Source: Rhodopseudomonas palustris (lineage in GTDB: Bacteria; Pseudomonadota; Alphaproteobacteria; Rhizobiales; Xanthobacteraceae). From it: a stretch of 64,000 nucleotides of DNA. The stretch is taken from positions 1,505,123 to 1,569,122 of the forward strand of contig NZ_QKQS01000023.1 in the NCBI RefSeq assembly GCF_003226555.1, written 5' to 3'. Shown in pieces: positions 1-7,693 of the stretch (position 1 is the first letter of the stretch; each line of letters starts with the position of its first letter). The notes under the pieces were generated by a model that saw only the letters and a list, made by a program, of their open reading frames with translations, did no database searches and was not told the origin of the DNA. Position numbers and translations under genes: made by a program.

Positions 1-1
1 A

Positions 2-52
2 CATCATGTGCTGGCGGTGAGCCGCGCCGCCAAGCAAGGAGTCGCCGGATGA
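2..52 (+). CDS. 3' end of an upstream gene (possibly threonine synthase)
   Basis: The last 16 codons of a forward-strand gene, entering from the left edge and ending at the TGA at 50-52. The stop overlaps the ATG of the M16 peptidase (ATGA), so the two genes are probably translationally coupled. The visible residues (HHVLAVSRAAKQGVAG) contain no diagnostic motif. In related Bradyrhizobiaceae thrC usually precedes this peptidase, so threonine synthase is the best guess, but it rests on remembered synteny only. The overlapping frame 1 is also open here, so even the reading frame is inferred from the overlap. Confidence 0.35.
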   Translation, partial: HHVLAVSRAAKQGVAG

Positions 53-1338
53 CCGTGGAAGTCAGCAAGCTGCCCTCCGGCCTCACGGTCGTCACCGACA
101 CCATGCCGCATCTCGAGACCGCGGCGCTCGGGGTCTGGACCGGCGTCGGCGGCCGCGATGAGAAGCCGGACGAGCACGGCATCTCGCATCTGCTCGAACA
201 CATGGCGTTCAAGGGCACCACGCGCCGCACCTCGCGCGAGATCGCCGAGGAGATCGAGGCGGTGGGCGGCGATCTCAACGCCGGCACTTCGACCGAGACC
301 ACAGCGTATTACGCGCGGGTGATGAAGGCCGACGTGCCGCTGGCGCTCGATGTGCTGTCGGACATTCTCGCCAATCCGTCGTTCGAGGCCGAAGAGCTCG
401 AGCGCGAGAAGAGCGTGATCGTGCAGGAGATTGGTGCCGCCCAGGACACCCCCGACGACGTCGTGTTCGAATATCTCAACGAGCTTTGCTACCCGGAGCA
501 GCCGATCGGACGTTCGCTGCTCGGCACCGCCAAGACGCTGAAGAGCTTCAGCCGCGAGAAGCTGCAGTCCTACCTGTCGACGCATTATCGTGGGCCCGAC
601 ATGGTGGTGGCGGCGGCGGGCGCGGTCGATCACGCCCGCATCGTCGAGGAAGTCGCGCATCGCTTCGCCAGTTTCGACGCCAACCCGGCGCCCAAGCCGC
701 AGCCGGCGATGTTCGGCGCGGGCGGCGCGCGCGTGGTGCATCGCGACCTCGAGCAGGCGCATCTGACGCTGGCGCTGGAGGGGCTGCCGCAGTCCGATCC
801 GTCGCTGTTCAGCATGCAGGTCTTCACCAACATTCTCGGCGGCGGAATGTCGTCGCGGCTGTTCCAGGAGGTGCGGGAGAAGCGCGGGCTGTGCTACTCG
901 ATCTACACCTTCCACGCGCCCTACAGCGACACCGGCTTCTTCGGCCTCTACACCGGCACGGATCCGGCGGATGCGCCGGAGATGATGGAGGTGATCGTCG
1001 ACGTCATCAACGACGCGGTCGATACCCTGACCGAAGCCGAAATCGCGCGGGCAAAAGCGCAGATGAAGGCCGGCCTGCTGATGGCGCTCGAAAGCTGCTC
1101 GTCGCGTGCCGAGCAGCTCGCCCGCCACATCCTCGCTTATGGCCGGCCGTTGCCGGTCGACGAACTGGTCGGACGGATCGATGCCGTCACCGTCGACACC
1201 GCGCGCGAGGCGGGGCGTACGCTGTTGTCGCGCAGCCGGCCCGCCGTGGTGGCGCTGGGCAGCGGCCGCGGTCTCGACAGAGCTGCCGGCTTTGCTGAAG
1301 GCTTGACACAATCCAAGTCCAAGACGTCCTATCATTGA
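49..1338 (+). CDS. M16 family zinc metallopeptidase (processing-peptidase-like)
   Basis: A 429-residue M16 (pitrilysin/insulinase) peptidase related to mitochondrial processing peptidase beta. The inverted zinc motif HLLEH is at residues 47-51, and a third zinc ligand is probably E127 in the segment EREKSVIVQEI. The C-terminal half carries the second M16 domain with the GGGMSSRLFQEVREKRGLCY stretch typical of the family. Length is normal for the bacterial single-chain form. The ATG at 49 has AAGGAG at 38-43 and overlaps the upstream stop. There is no signal peptide, so the protein is cytoplasmic. The natural substrate of these bacterial enzymes is not settled. Family call is very secure. Confidence 0.95.
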   Translation: MTVEVSKLPSGLTVVTDTMPHLETAALGVWTGVGGRDEKPDEHGISHLLEHMAFKGTTRRTSREIAEEIEAVGGDLNAGTSTETTAYYARVMKADVPLALDVLSDILANPSFEAEELEREKSVIVQEIGAAQDTPDDVVFEYLNELCYPEQPIGRSLLGTAKTLKSFSREKLQSYLSTHYRGPDMVVAAAGAVDHARIVEEVAHRFASFDANPAPKPQPAMFGAGGARVVHRDLEQAHLTLALEGLPQSDPSLFSMQVFTNILGGGMSSRLFQEVREKRGLCYSIYTFHAPYSDTGFFGLYTGTDPADAPEMMEVIVDVINDAVDTLTEAEIARAKAQMKAGLLMALESCSSRAEQLARHILAYGRPLPVDELVGRIDAVTVDTAREAGRTLLSRSRPAVVALGSGRGLDRAAGFAEGLTQSKSKTSYH

Positions 1339-1398
1339 TCTGACGCCGCGGGTTGCGGCGTTCGTGGCCCGCCGATTTTGCGGGTCGGGAGTGCCGCC

Positions 1399-1986
1399 AT
1401 GGCGCTGTTTCGTATGCCCTCCGTCGGCCCTGCTGCTCTGGCGCCGCGCGGCAACGGGTTGCTGCTGCGCTCGCCGCAGATGGCGGATTTCCCGCAATGG
1501 GCCGAACTGCGTGAGTACAGTCGGGCCTATCTGACGCCGTGGGAGCCGATCTGGCCGTCGGACGATTTGACCCGTGCCGGCTTTCGCCGCCGACTGCGGC
1601 GCTACGCCGAGGACATTTCCGCCGATCGTTCCTATCCGTTTCTGGTGTTTCGCGAGCAGGACCAGCAGCTAGTCGGCGGAGTCACCCTGGCGAATGTCCG
1701 TCGCGGCATCGTGCAAGCCGGCACGATCGGCTATTGGATCGGCCAGCCGTTCGCCCATCAAGGGTATATGACGGCTGCGTTACGGGTGCTGCTGCCGACG
1801 CTGTTCGGCGAACTCAACCTGCATCGTGTCGAGGCCGCCTGCATCCCGACCAACTCCCCGTCGATCCGGGTGCTGGAGAAATGCGGCTTCACCCGGGAGG
1901 GGCTGGCGCGGCGCTATCTGTGCATCAACGGCGTCTGGCAGGACCATCTGTTGTTCGGCCTTCTGCACGAGGATTTCCGCGGCTGA
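1399..1986 (+). CDS. GNAT N-acetyltransferase (RimJ/RimL type)
   Basis: A protein of 195 residues with a RimJ/RimL-type acetyltransferase domain. Visible features are a GYWIGQPFAHQGYMTAAL segment (acetyl-CoA binding region), HRVEAACIPTNSPSIRVLEKCGF and a final GVWQDHLLFGLL, the usual order in enzymes that acetylate protein N-termini such as ribosomal proteins. The ATG at 1399 is preferred; an in-frame TTG at 1378 would add seven residues. It lies 60 bp after the M16 peptidase on the same strand and may be co-transcribed. The substrate cannot be read from sequence; ribosomal protein S5-type acetylation is the family default. Confidence 0.88.
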   Translation: MALFRMPSVGPAALAPRGNGLLLRSPQMADFPQWAELREYSRAYLTPWEPIWPSDDLTRAGFRRRLRRYAEDISADRSYPFLVFREQDQQLVGGVTLANVRRGIVQAGTIGYWIGQPFAHQGYMTAALRVLLPTLFGELNLHRVEAACIPTNSPSIRVLEKCGFTREGLARRYLCINGVWQDHLLFGLLHEDFRG

Positions 1987-2014
1987 TTCGTCCCATTCCG
2001 AATCGCCTGCGCCT

Positions 2015-2043
2015 TTGGTTCGCCGGCATTGCTTTGCTATAAC
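2015..2043 (+). promoter_or_regulatory. Sigma70-type promoter before the secreted protein gene
   Basis: TTGGTT at 2015-2020 and TATAAC at 2038-2043, separated by 17 bp, lie 39 bp upstream of the ATG at 2082. They match the housekeeping consensus well. The transcription start would be near 2050. Confidence 0.45.
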
Positions 2044-2081
2044 CCCGGCCGACGAAACGATGGCAATGCCGGGTGGAATGA

Positions 2082-2738
2082 ATGGCTCAGGAGATTGAAC
2101 GGGTGCCGACGCGGTACCGGACCTCGCGGGCGGCGCGGGTCACGGTGGCGGTGGCGATCTGCGGCACAGTGCTGGCGGCGACGCCGGCGTCGTCGCAATC
2201 GTTCACCGATCGCTTCAAAAGCCTGTTCGGCGGCTCGTCCGACCAGGAGCCGTCGCCGACCGTCACCAATGGTCCGCCGGTCGAAAGCCAGCTGACCTGT
2301 CCGTCGGTGACGGTGCGCTCCGGCGCCTCGACTTATGCGGTCGGCCTGCCGGGCAAGGAAGCTAGCGGTGCTGATCTGCGCTATCAGGCGGTGATCAGCC
2401 GCACCGCGCGCGAATGCAATCTCAATTCCGGTGTCATCACCGCCAAGATCGGCATTCAGGGCCGGATCATCGCCGGCCCGGCGGGCGCACCGACCTCCGT
2501 CGACGTGCCGCTGCGCATCGCCGTGGTGCAGGAAGGCGTGTCGCCGAAGACGATCTTCACCAAGGCGTATCGGACGACGGTTTCGATGCAGCCCGACGGC
2601 AGTGTGCCGTTCAGCCTAGTGGCCGAGGACGTCGCCTATCCGGCGCCGTCGGTCGCCGCCAACGATGCCTACGTGTTCTATATCGGCTTCGATCCTCAGG
2701 CGCTGAAGCCGGAGCCGCGGTCCCGCAAGCGGAGATAG
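2082..2738 (+). CDS. Exported protein of unknown function
   Basis: 218 residues. The N-terminus has a basic stretch (RYRTSRAARVTVAVA) followed by a hydrophobic core ending in ATPASSQS, a plausible Sec signal cleaved near residue 38. The mature part contains two widely spaced cysteines (LTCPSVTVRSG and ARECNLNSG) that could form a disulfide, then a beta-rich domain, and ends in a strongly basic tail (PEPRSRKRR). No family recognised. It has its own promoter and ends just before a bidirectional terminator shared with the convergent atp operon. Probably periplasmic; function unknown. Confidence 0.75.
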   Translation: MAQEIERVPTRYRTSRAARVTVAVAICGTVLAATPASSQSFTDRFKSLFGGSSDQEPSPTVTNGPPVESQLTCPSVTVRSGASTYAVGLPGKEASGADLRYQAVISRTARECNLNSGVITAKIGIQGRIIAGPAGAPTSVDVPLRIAVVQEGVSPKTIFTKAYRTTVSMQPDGSVPFSLVAEDVAYPAPSVAANDAYVFYIGFDPQALKPEPRSRKRR

Positions 2739-2790
2739 CCGAACCTCGTCAGGAACGGCGGCGGCGCCGATCCGATGTCACCGAGAAAAC

Positions 2791-2826
2791 AAAAGGCCGG
2801 CGCGATCGCTCGCGCCGGCCTTTTTT
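2791..2826. terminator. Bidirectional rho-independent terminator
   Basis: A perfect 11-bp GC-rich stem (2795-2805 with 2810-2820), a TCGC loop, a T-run at 2821-2826 on the plus strand and an A-run at 2791-2794, which is a T-run on the minus strand. It sits between the convergent exported-protein gene and atpF and can serve both. Confidence 0.85.
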
Positions 2827-2852
2827 GGTTTGTTCTGGAAAAAGGCGTTAGC

Positions 2853-3353
2853 TCAGTTGAGCTTGCCGCGGACTTCCTGGATGCCCTTGCTGAGCAGCTC
2901 GTCGGCGAGGTTGCCCTTGACCGATTCAGAGAGGATCCGCGAGGCCGCCGCAACCGCAGCTTCGGCAGCCGCCGCGCGAACGTCGGCGAGCGCCTGGGCT
3001 TCGGCGAGGGCGATCTTGCTCTCCGCGGTCTTGGTGCGGCGAGCGACAAAGTCTTCCAGCTTGGCCTTGGCTTCCGCTGCGATCCGTTCGGCATCGGCCT
3101 TGGCGCTGTCGACGATCGCCTGAGCTTCGCGTTCGGCCGAGGCGCGGCGCGCCCGGTAGTCGGCGAGCAGCTTGGCAGCCTCGTCCTTCAGCTTGCGCGC
3201 TTCGTCGAGCTCCGCCTTGATCCGGTCGCGACGCTTGTCCAACGCCTGCAGCACGGTGCGGTGCACGCCGAAATAGGCGAACACGCCGAGCAGGATGACG
3301 AACGCAACGGCGACCCAGGTCTCTGCTTCTGCGAAGATTGCCATCAGCCTCAA
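2853..3353 (-). CDS. atpF: ATP synthase F0 subunit b
   Basis: 166 residues. One N-terminal membrane span ([20 protein letters not shown], after which the chain turns into a long charged helix). The helix is rich in Ala, Glu, Lys and Arg and forms the peripheral stalk coiled coil. The end ([14 protein letters not shown]) is typical of subunit b. It is the last gene of the F0 operon, overlapping the upstream b' gene by 4 bp. A second ATG three codons inside (MAIFAEAE) is an alternative start. Together with b' it makes the heterodimeric stalk found in photosynthetic and many alphaproteobacteria. Confidence 0.94.
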   Translation of the reverse strand: MRLMAIFAEAETWVAVAFVILLGVFAYFGVHRTVLQALDKRRDRIKAELDEARKLKDEAAKLLADYRARRASAEREAQAIVDSAKADAERIAAEAKAKLEDFVARRTKTAESKIALAEAQALADVRAAAAEAAVAAASRILSESVKGNLADELLSKGIQEVRGKLN

Positions 3354-3907
3354 CCCTTCAACGAAGCGTCGACTGCGCTGTCCACCGCCTTGCCGTCCGG
3401 CGTGACGCCGGCAAGCTGCTGGACGATCGCCGAGGCGGCGTCCGACGCGATGTTGCGCACGTTACCCATTGCCGCAGTCCGAGTTGCAGCGATGGTCTTC
3501 TCGGCGTCGGCGAGCTTCGCCGCCAGCCGTTCTTCCAGCGTCTTGCGCTCGGCTTCCGCCTGCGCATTGAGCTTTTCGCGGGTCTCCGCACCGATCGCCT
3601 GGGCCCGGGCGCGGGCGTCGGCGAGTTCGGCCTCATAGGCCTTCAGCGCGTCGTCCGCCTCGCCCTTCAGCTTCTGCGCGGCCGCCAGATCGCCGTCGAC
3701 GGTCTTCTGCCGCTCTTCGATCACACCGCCGACGCGCGGCAGTGCGATCTTGGAAACGATCAGGTAGAGCGCGACGAACGCGATCGCCAGAGACACCAAT
3801 TGCGACGCAAAAGTGCTCTGGTCGAACGGCGGAAACGCAGCGTGTCCATGGGCGTCGGCTTGCGTATGGGCAGTGGTGCCCTTGGCATCGCCATGACCTT
3901 CAGCCAC
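3350..3907 (-). CDS. atpG: ATP synthase F0 subunit b' (second b-type subunit)
   Basis: 185 residues. A His/Ala/Gly-rich polar N-terminus ([16 protein letters not shown]) precedes a single membrane span ([20 protein letters not shown]) and a long charged helical stalk segment. The polar extension and the sequence distinguish b' from the downstream b subunit; the two pair as a stalk heterodimer in the membrane. Naming varies (atpG, atpX, atpF2). It lies 56 bp after atpE and overlaps atpF, so it is an internal gene of the F0 operon. Confidence 0.92.
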   Translation of the reverse strand: MAEGHGDAKGTTAHTQADAHGHAAFPPFDQSTFASQLVSLAIAFVALYLIVSKIALPRVGGVIEERQKTVDGDLAAAQKLKGEADDALKAYEAELADARARAQAIGAETREKLNAQAEAERKTLEERLAAKLADAEKTIAATRTAAMGNVRNIASDAASAIVQQLAGVTPDGKAVDSAVDASLKG

Positions 3908-3963
3908 GGGCTTCTCCTGTTCGGCCGGTCGCGACCCGAAGGGTCAGGACCGGATTTTGGATC

Positions 3964-4191
3964 TTAGAGGGCGAACAGCAGCAGCAGGGCGATCAGCAGC
4001 GAGAAGATGCCGAGCGCTTCGGTCACCGCGAAGCCGAAAATCAGGTTGCCGAACTGGCCCTGAGCGGCCGAGGGATTGCGCACCGCAGCGGCGAGGTAGT
4101 TGCCGAAGATGATGCCCACGCCAGCGCCGGCGCCACCCATGCCGATGCAGGCAATACCAGCGCCAATGTACTTCGCGGCAATCGGATCCAT
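3964..4191 (-). CDS. atpE: ATP synthase F0 subunit c
   Basis: A 75-residue proteolipid with two hydrophobic helices joined by the polar loop RNPSA (residues 38-42). The first helix has the glycine-rich packing motif [10 protein letters not shown], and the second carries the proton-binding glutamate E58 in [10 protein letters not shown]. Glutamate rather than sodium-site residues indicates proton coupling, although sodium-site residues were not modelled. It forms the rotor ring in the inner membrane. Located between atpB and b' with short gaps, as expected for co-transcription. Confidence 0.96.
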   Translation of the reverse strand: MDPIAAKYIGAGIACIGMGGAGAGVGIIFGNYLAAAVRNPSAAQGQFGNLIFGFAVTEALGIFSLLIALLLLFAL

Positions 4192-4239
4192 GTTAACGAA
4201 CTCCTGTTGGGGTTTGGTTGTAGACGTCGGTGGTCAGGC

Positions 4240-4983
4240 TCAGTGGCCCGGATGCATCGCATCGTTGAGATAGATGCAAGTCAGAATGGCGAACACGTAG
4301 GCCTGCAGGAAAGCCACCAGGATTTCCAGGGCGGTGAGCGCGATCACCATGATCAGGGGCAGCGTGGCGCCGAACCAGCCGGCGATCCCGATGCCGGCGA
4401 GCAGCGGGATGAAGCTCGCGAACACCTTGAGGGCGATGTGGCCGGCGAGCATGTTCGCGAACAGACGAACCGAATGCGAAATCGGCCGCAGGAAGAACGA
4501 GAACACTTCGATGAAGACCACCAGCGGCAGCACGAAGATCGGAATTCCGGACGGCACGAACAGCTTGAAGAACTTCAGGCCGTTCTTGGCGAAGCCGTAG
4601 ATCACCACGGTCAAGAACACCAGCAGCGCCAGCGCGGCGGTGACGATCAGGTGGCTGGAAACCGTGAAGGTGTAGGGAATGATGCCGACCAGGTTGGACA
4701 CGCAGATGAACATGAAAAGCGTGAACACCAGCGGGAAGAACTTCATGCCTTCCTTGCCGGCCGTCGATCGGATCGTGTTGGCGACGAACTCATAGGAGAG
4801 TTCGGCCATCGATTGGAACCGGCCGGGCACCAGCTTACGGCCGGGGGCCAGCATCAGAATGCCGATCAGCGCCACCGCGGCGAACATGTACGCCGAGGAA
4901 TTGGTGAACGCGATCTCCTGATTGCCGATATGGCCGATCGTGAAGATCTTCTGGATATTGAATTGGTGAATCGGATCGACCAT
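4240..4983 (-). CDS. atpB: ATP synthase F0 subunit a
   Basis: 247 residues with several membrane helices. The family signature containing the essential arginine appears as SHSVRLFANMLAGH about two thirds along, followed by the C-terminal helix pair (LTALEILVAFLQAYVFAILT). Subunit a provides the two proton half-channels beside the c ring. N-terminal PIHQFNIQKIF is typical of alphaproteobacterial AtpB. It lies 72 bp downstream of atpI. Length is normal. Confidence 0.95.
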   Translation of the reverse strand: MVDPIHQFNIQKIFTIGHIGNQEIAFTNSSAYMFAAVALIGILMLAPGRKLVPGRFQSMAELSYEFVANTIRSTAGKEGMKFFPLVFTLFMFICVSNLVGIIPYTFTVSSHLIVTAALALLVFLTVVIYGFAKNGLKFFKLFVPSGIPIFVLPLVVFIEVFSFFLRPISHSVRLFANMLAGHIALKVFASFIPLLAGIGIAGWFGATLPLIMVIALTALEILVAFLQAYVFAILTCIYLNDAMHPGH

Positions 4984-5055
4984 CCGCCCGCTTCTCTCGG
5001 TCCCGCCGGGTTATCGCCGGCTCAATGACATCAATCGTCTGGCTGCGCCTCGACG

Positions 5056-5439
5056 TCAGTGCATTGTCGGCTTCTGAACCACGCCTGCCGACCGCACCAC
5101 GTTCACCACACCGGCGATGAAGCCGAGCAGCACGAACACGATGAGACCCCAAGGCGAAATCGACAACAAACGGTCGATACCCCAGCCTAGCAATGCCCCG
5201 CCGGCAACGCCCGCGACCAGTTCCGAGGAAAGCCGAAAACCGAGTGCCATCGCCGAGGCTCTGGCAGGTCCGTCTTCACTTCCTGTTCCGGATTGGTCCG
5301 ACTGGAGTTTCCGGCTTTCCCGAGAATGGGTGAGCCGTTGTTCCAGGCTTCCGAGCCTTGCGGAAAGCGCGGCCTCCTCGGGTGATCCGTCGCGCGTTTC
5401 ATGCGGTCGCCTGCTGCTGTCGTGCGTGTCGTCCGCCAT
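5056..5439 (-). CDS. atpI: ATP synthase-associated protein AtpI (AtpZ/AtpI family)
   Basis: 127 residues from the ATG at 5439. A long charged N-terminal region (residues 1-70, many Asp, Ser, Arg, Glu) is followed by two membrane spans (ELVAGVAGGALLGWGIDRLL and PWGLIVFVLLGFIAGVVNVV). AtpI proteins assist c-ring assembly or Mg2+ supply in the F0 operon. A longer reading frame extends upstream, including an ATG at 5514, but a strong promoter places the predicted transcript start near 5503, excluding those starts. First gene of the atp F0 operon. Confidence 0.85.
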   Translation of the reverse strand: MADDTHDSSRRPHETRDGSPEEAALSARLGSLEQRLTHSRESRKLQSDQSGTGSEDGPARASAMALGFRLSSELVAGVAGGALLGWGIDRLLSISPWGLIVFVLLGFIAGVVNVVRSAGVVQKPTMH

Positions 5440-5509
5440 GTCGTGGAGACCCGAACTAGCTGCCGCTAACGATGAAATAACGCCCCAGAGACCCTTAAAA
5501 GCCGCGCGG

Positions 5510-5538
5510 ACCATACTGACCGCCTGTAGGCAAGTCAA
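5510..5538 (-). promoter_or_regulatory. Promoter of the F0 ATP synthase operon
   Basis: On the minus strand TTGACT (5533-5538) and TATGGT (5510-5515) are exactly 17 bp apart, a near-consensus sigma70 promoter. It overlaps the alternative ATG at 5514 and so supports the atpI start at 5439, leaving a 5' leader of about 65 nt. Confidence 0.6.
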
Positions 5539-5740
5539 GATTCGGTCGCAGCCACTTACAGCGTTGTTTTGGCTGATTTTATTGATGATCTGCGAGTCGA
5601 TGCGATAACTTGTCCGCAGTGCATTTGCGGCGCTGCGCCATGATCCGGCTTGCATGGTGCGAATGGCTCTGATCCGATGCCTTCCGCTTCCAGCGATCCG
5701 TTCGCAACGGCTCGCTGGAAAGCCCGCCATCGGAGACCTC

Positions 5741-6376
5741 ATGTCGCGCCGGATCGACTACTACTTCTCGTTTCAATCGCCCTGGGCCTATATCGGCCAT
5801 CAGTCGTTGCGGCGGCTGGTGGAGACCTATGCACTCGAGCTCTCCTACAAACCCGTGTTGTTGGGCGAGCTGTTTTCCGAGACCGGCGGCTTGCCGCTGG
5901 CGAAACGGCATCCGGCACGGCAGCTCTATCGCGCAGTCGAACTGCAGCGCTGGCGCGACAAGCGTGGTCTCGACTTCAAGTTGTGGCCGAAGCATTGGCC
6001 GTTCGATGCGCGGCTCGCTGACGGCGTGGTGATCGCCGCGCTCGCCGACGGGCTCGATCCGGAGCCCTATCTGCAGCGCGCTTATGCCGCGGTGTGGGAA
6101 CGGGAGCTCGATCTCACTCAGAAGGCGGTGCTGACCGAGCTCGCCAATGCCGCCGGCTTGCCGGGCGAACGACTGGTCGCACAGGCTGGTTCTGACCAGA
6201 TTCGCGCCGCTTACGAGCAAAACCGGCTGGATGCGATCGCCGCCAACGTGTTCGGCTCGCCCGCTTACGTGCTCGATGGCGAGGTGTTCTGGGGCCAGGA
6301 CCGGATCGAACTCCTCGAGGATGCGTTGAAGTCCGGTCGCGAGCCGTACCGGCCGGTGGACCGAGCCCCCATATAG
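5741..6376 (+). CDS. DsbA-fold protein, 2-hydroxychromene-2-carboxylate isomerase-like
   Basis: 211 residues of the thioredoxin-like DSBA/kappa-class GST superfamily, closest in pattern to 2-hydroxychromene-2-carboxylate isomerase (NahD). The N-terminus DYYFSFQSPWAYIG has Ser in the position of the active-site Cys of DsbA, as in NahD and kappa GSTs, which use glutathione. The C-terminus GSPAYVLDGEVFWGQDRIELL is the family hallmark (cis-proline loop and substrate lid). The start ATG at 5741 is used; the frame is open upstream but those residues do not resemble the family. No aromatic degradation genes are nearby, so the substrate is open. Confidence 0.85.
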   Translation: MSRRIDYYFSFQSPWAYIGHQSLRRLVETYALELSYKPVLLGELFSETGGLPLAKRHPARQLYRAVELQRWRDKRGLDFKLWPKHWPFDARLADGVVIAALADGLDPEPYLQRAYAAVWERELDLTQKAVLTELANAAGLPGERLVAQAGSDQIRAAYEQNRLDAIAANVFGSPAYVLDGEVFWGQDRIELLEDALKSGREPYRPVDRAPI

Positions 6377-6411
6377 GCGGGGTCTCGAATCTTTAACGCG
6401 GAGCATCCCCG

Positions 6412-7002
6412 ATGAGCTTTGCACGATTGGCCGTGGATTTTTCCGGCGGCGCCCGCCGCGGCCCGCGGGCGGCCGTGTTGGCGTTGCTGGTCGCGTTCGG
6501 CGGAGCAGGTGGTGCGGTGGCTGAAACGCCGCTGCCGGACAGCGAGAATGGCCGCTATACCTTCACCCCGTCGGCCGATGGGGTGGTGCGGCTCGATACC
6601 CGAACCGGCAAGGTCTCGACCTGCACCGACAAGGGCAGTGGATGGGCCTGCTATGCGGTCGCGGACGAACGCGCCGCGTTCGATGCCGAGACCGGACGGT
6701 TGCAGGCCGAGATCGATCGGCTGAAGCAGGAAGCCGATGCGCTGCGCGCCGCCAACGACAGCCTGAAAGCGCAGCTCGCCAGTACCGGGCAGCCGGGTGC
6801 CAAGATTGATGAGGCGATGCCGAAGAGCGACCGGCTGCCTCAGCCGCAGGTCACCGAGAAGGATGGCCAGCGTAAGCTGGAAATCCCTCTACCGAGCGAT
6901 CAGGACGTCGATCGGGTGGTGGGCTTCCTCGAGCGCGCCTGGCGCAAGCTGGTCGATATGGCGACCCGGGTGCAGCGGGACATCAGCGGCGACAAGATCT
7001 GA
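6412..7002 (+). CDS. Exported coiled-coil protein of unknown function
   Basis: 196 residues. Residues 1-42 form a signal sequence (RRGPRAAVLALLVAFGGAGG then AVAETP). The mature N-terminal part contains GRYTFTPSADGVVRLDTRTG and CTDKGSGWACYAVADER, with two cysteines flanking a short turn, a motif seen in small envelope proteins of Rhizobiales. Residues about 85-125 form a heptad-rich coiled coil (AEIDRLKQEADALRAANDSL). The C-terminus is amphipathic. Located 35 bp after the DsbA-fold gene and 23 bp before yjbQ, so possibly one transcript. Function unknown. Confidence 0.72.
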   Translation: MSFARLAVDFSGGARRGPRAAVLALLVAFGGAGGAVAETPLPDSENGRYTFTPSADGVVRLDTRTGKVSTCTDKGSGWACYAVADERAAFDAETGRLQAEIDRLKQEADALRAANDSLKAQLASTGQPGAKIDEAMPKSDRLPQPQVTEKDGQRKLEIPLPSDQDVDRVVGFLERAWRKLVDMATRVQRDISGDKI

Positions 7003-7025
7003 GCGGTCGTGGCGCGAGGCCTTCG

Positions 7026-7502
7026 ATGAGTTCATCCCGCACCGTGACCCGCACGCCACTGGCGCGCGGGGCCGTCACGACCGTCGCCTCTTCGCTGCTG
7101 ACCGTGCAGACGGGCGGCGCCGGGTTCACCGATATCACTCGCGAGATCGCTGCGTTCGTTGCCGAGGCGCAAGCGCAGGACGGCGGCGTCACCGTGTTCG
7201 TGCGCCACACCTCGGCGTCGCTGACGATTCAGGAAAATGCCGATCCGACCGTGCTGGCCGATCTCACCACCGTGCTGAACCGGCTCGCGCCGGAGAACGC
7301 CGGTTGGCGCCACGACACCGAGGGACCCGACGACATGCCGGCGCACGTCAAGACCATGCTGACGTCGGTGTCACTGCAGATCCCGGTGCGACAAGGACGG
7401 CTCGCGCTGGGCACCTGGCAGGGCGTTTATCTGATCGAACACCGCGCACGGCCGCACCGCCGCGAGATCGTGCTGCAGTTTCTCGGTGCGACGGAGTCAT
7501 AA
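7026..7502 (+). CDS. YjbQ family (UPF0047) secondary thiamine-phosphate synthase
   Basis: 158 residues. The characteristic UPF0047 signatures are present: FVRHTSASLTIQENADPTV, then HDTEGPDDMPAHVK, then GTWQGVYLIEHR near the end. YjbQ of E. coli shows weak thiamine-phosphate synthase activity and has a trimeric fold with a metal-like pocket; the physiological role is uncertain. Length is slightly longer than E. coli YjbQ because of a polar N-terminus. Cytoplasmic. Confidence 0.9.
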   Translation: MSSSRTVTRTPLARGAVTTVASSLLTVQTGGAGFTDITREIAAFVAEAQAQDGGVTVFVRHTSASLTIQENADPTVLADLTTVLNRLAPENAGWRHDTEGPDDMPAHVKTMLTSVSLQIPVRQGRLALGTWQGVYLIEHRARPHRREIVLQFLGATES

Positions 7503-7626
7503 CTCTTCCCGAGATGCACTGAGCCCTTATCCCCAAGAACCCGGCGACGGTTCGAGACGGCGCTTCGCGCCTCTTCGCCACGAGTTGCACAGGTTGTTAG
7601 CGGCCTTATCTCACGGCCAAATGCAA

Positions 7627-7654
7627 AGCGGCCGCGGATTACTCCGCAGCCGCT
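7627..7654. terminator. Hairpin between convergent genes
   Basis: A 12-bp stem (7627-7638 with 7643-7654) with one C-A mismatch and a TTAC loop, located between yjbQ and the convergent MFS gene. It lacks a long T-run on either side, so it is a candidate, not a typical, terminator. The remaining bases of 7503-7693 show no gene. Confidence 0.4.
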
Positions 7655-7693
7655 GCTGTCTGGTTGGTCCGGCGCAGGCGCCGAACTAATGCA

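Noticed and set aside
1303..1336. Promoter TTGACA before the GNAT gene at 1399
   Set aside because: The best TATCAT partner is 21 bp away, outside the normal spacing, and TTGACA lies inside the peptidase coding region.
3742..5028. 428-codon forward frame opposite atpB/atpE
   Set aside because: It runs across three well-identified atp genes on the other strand and has no recognisable domain.
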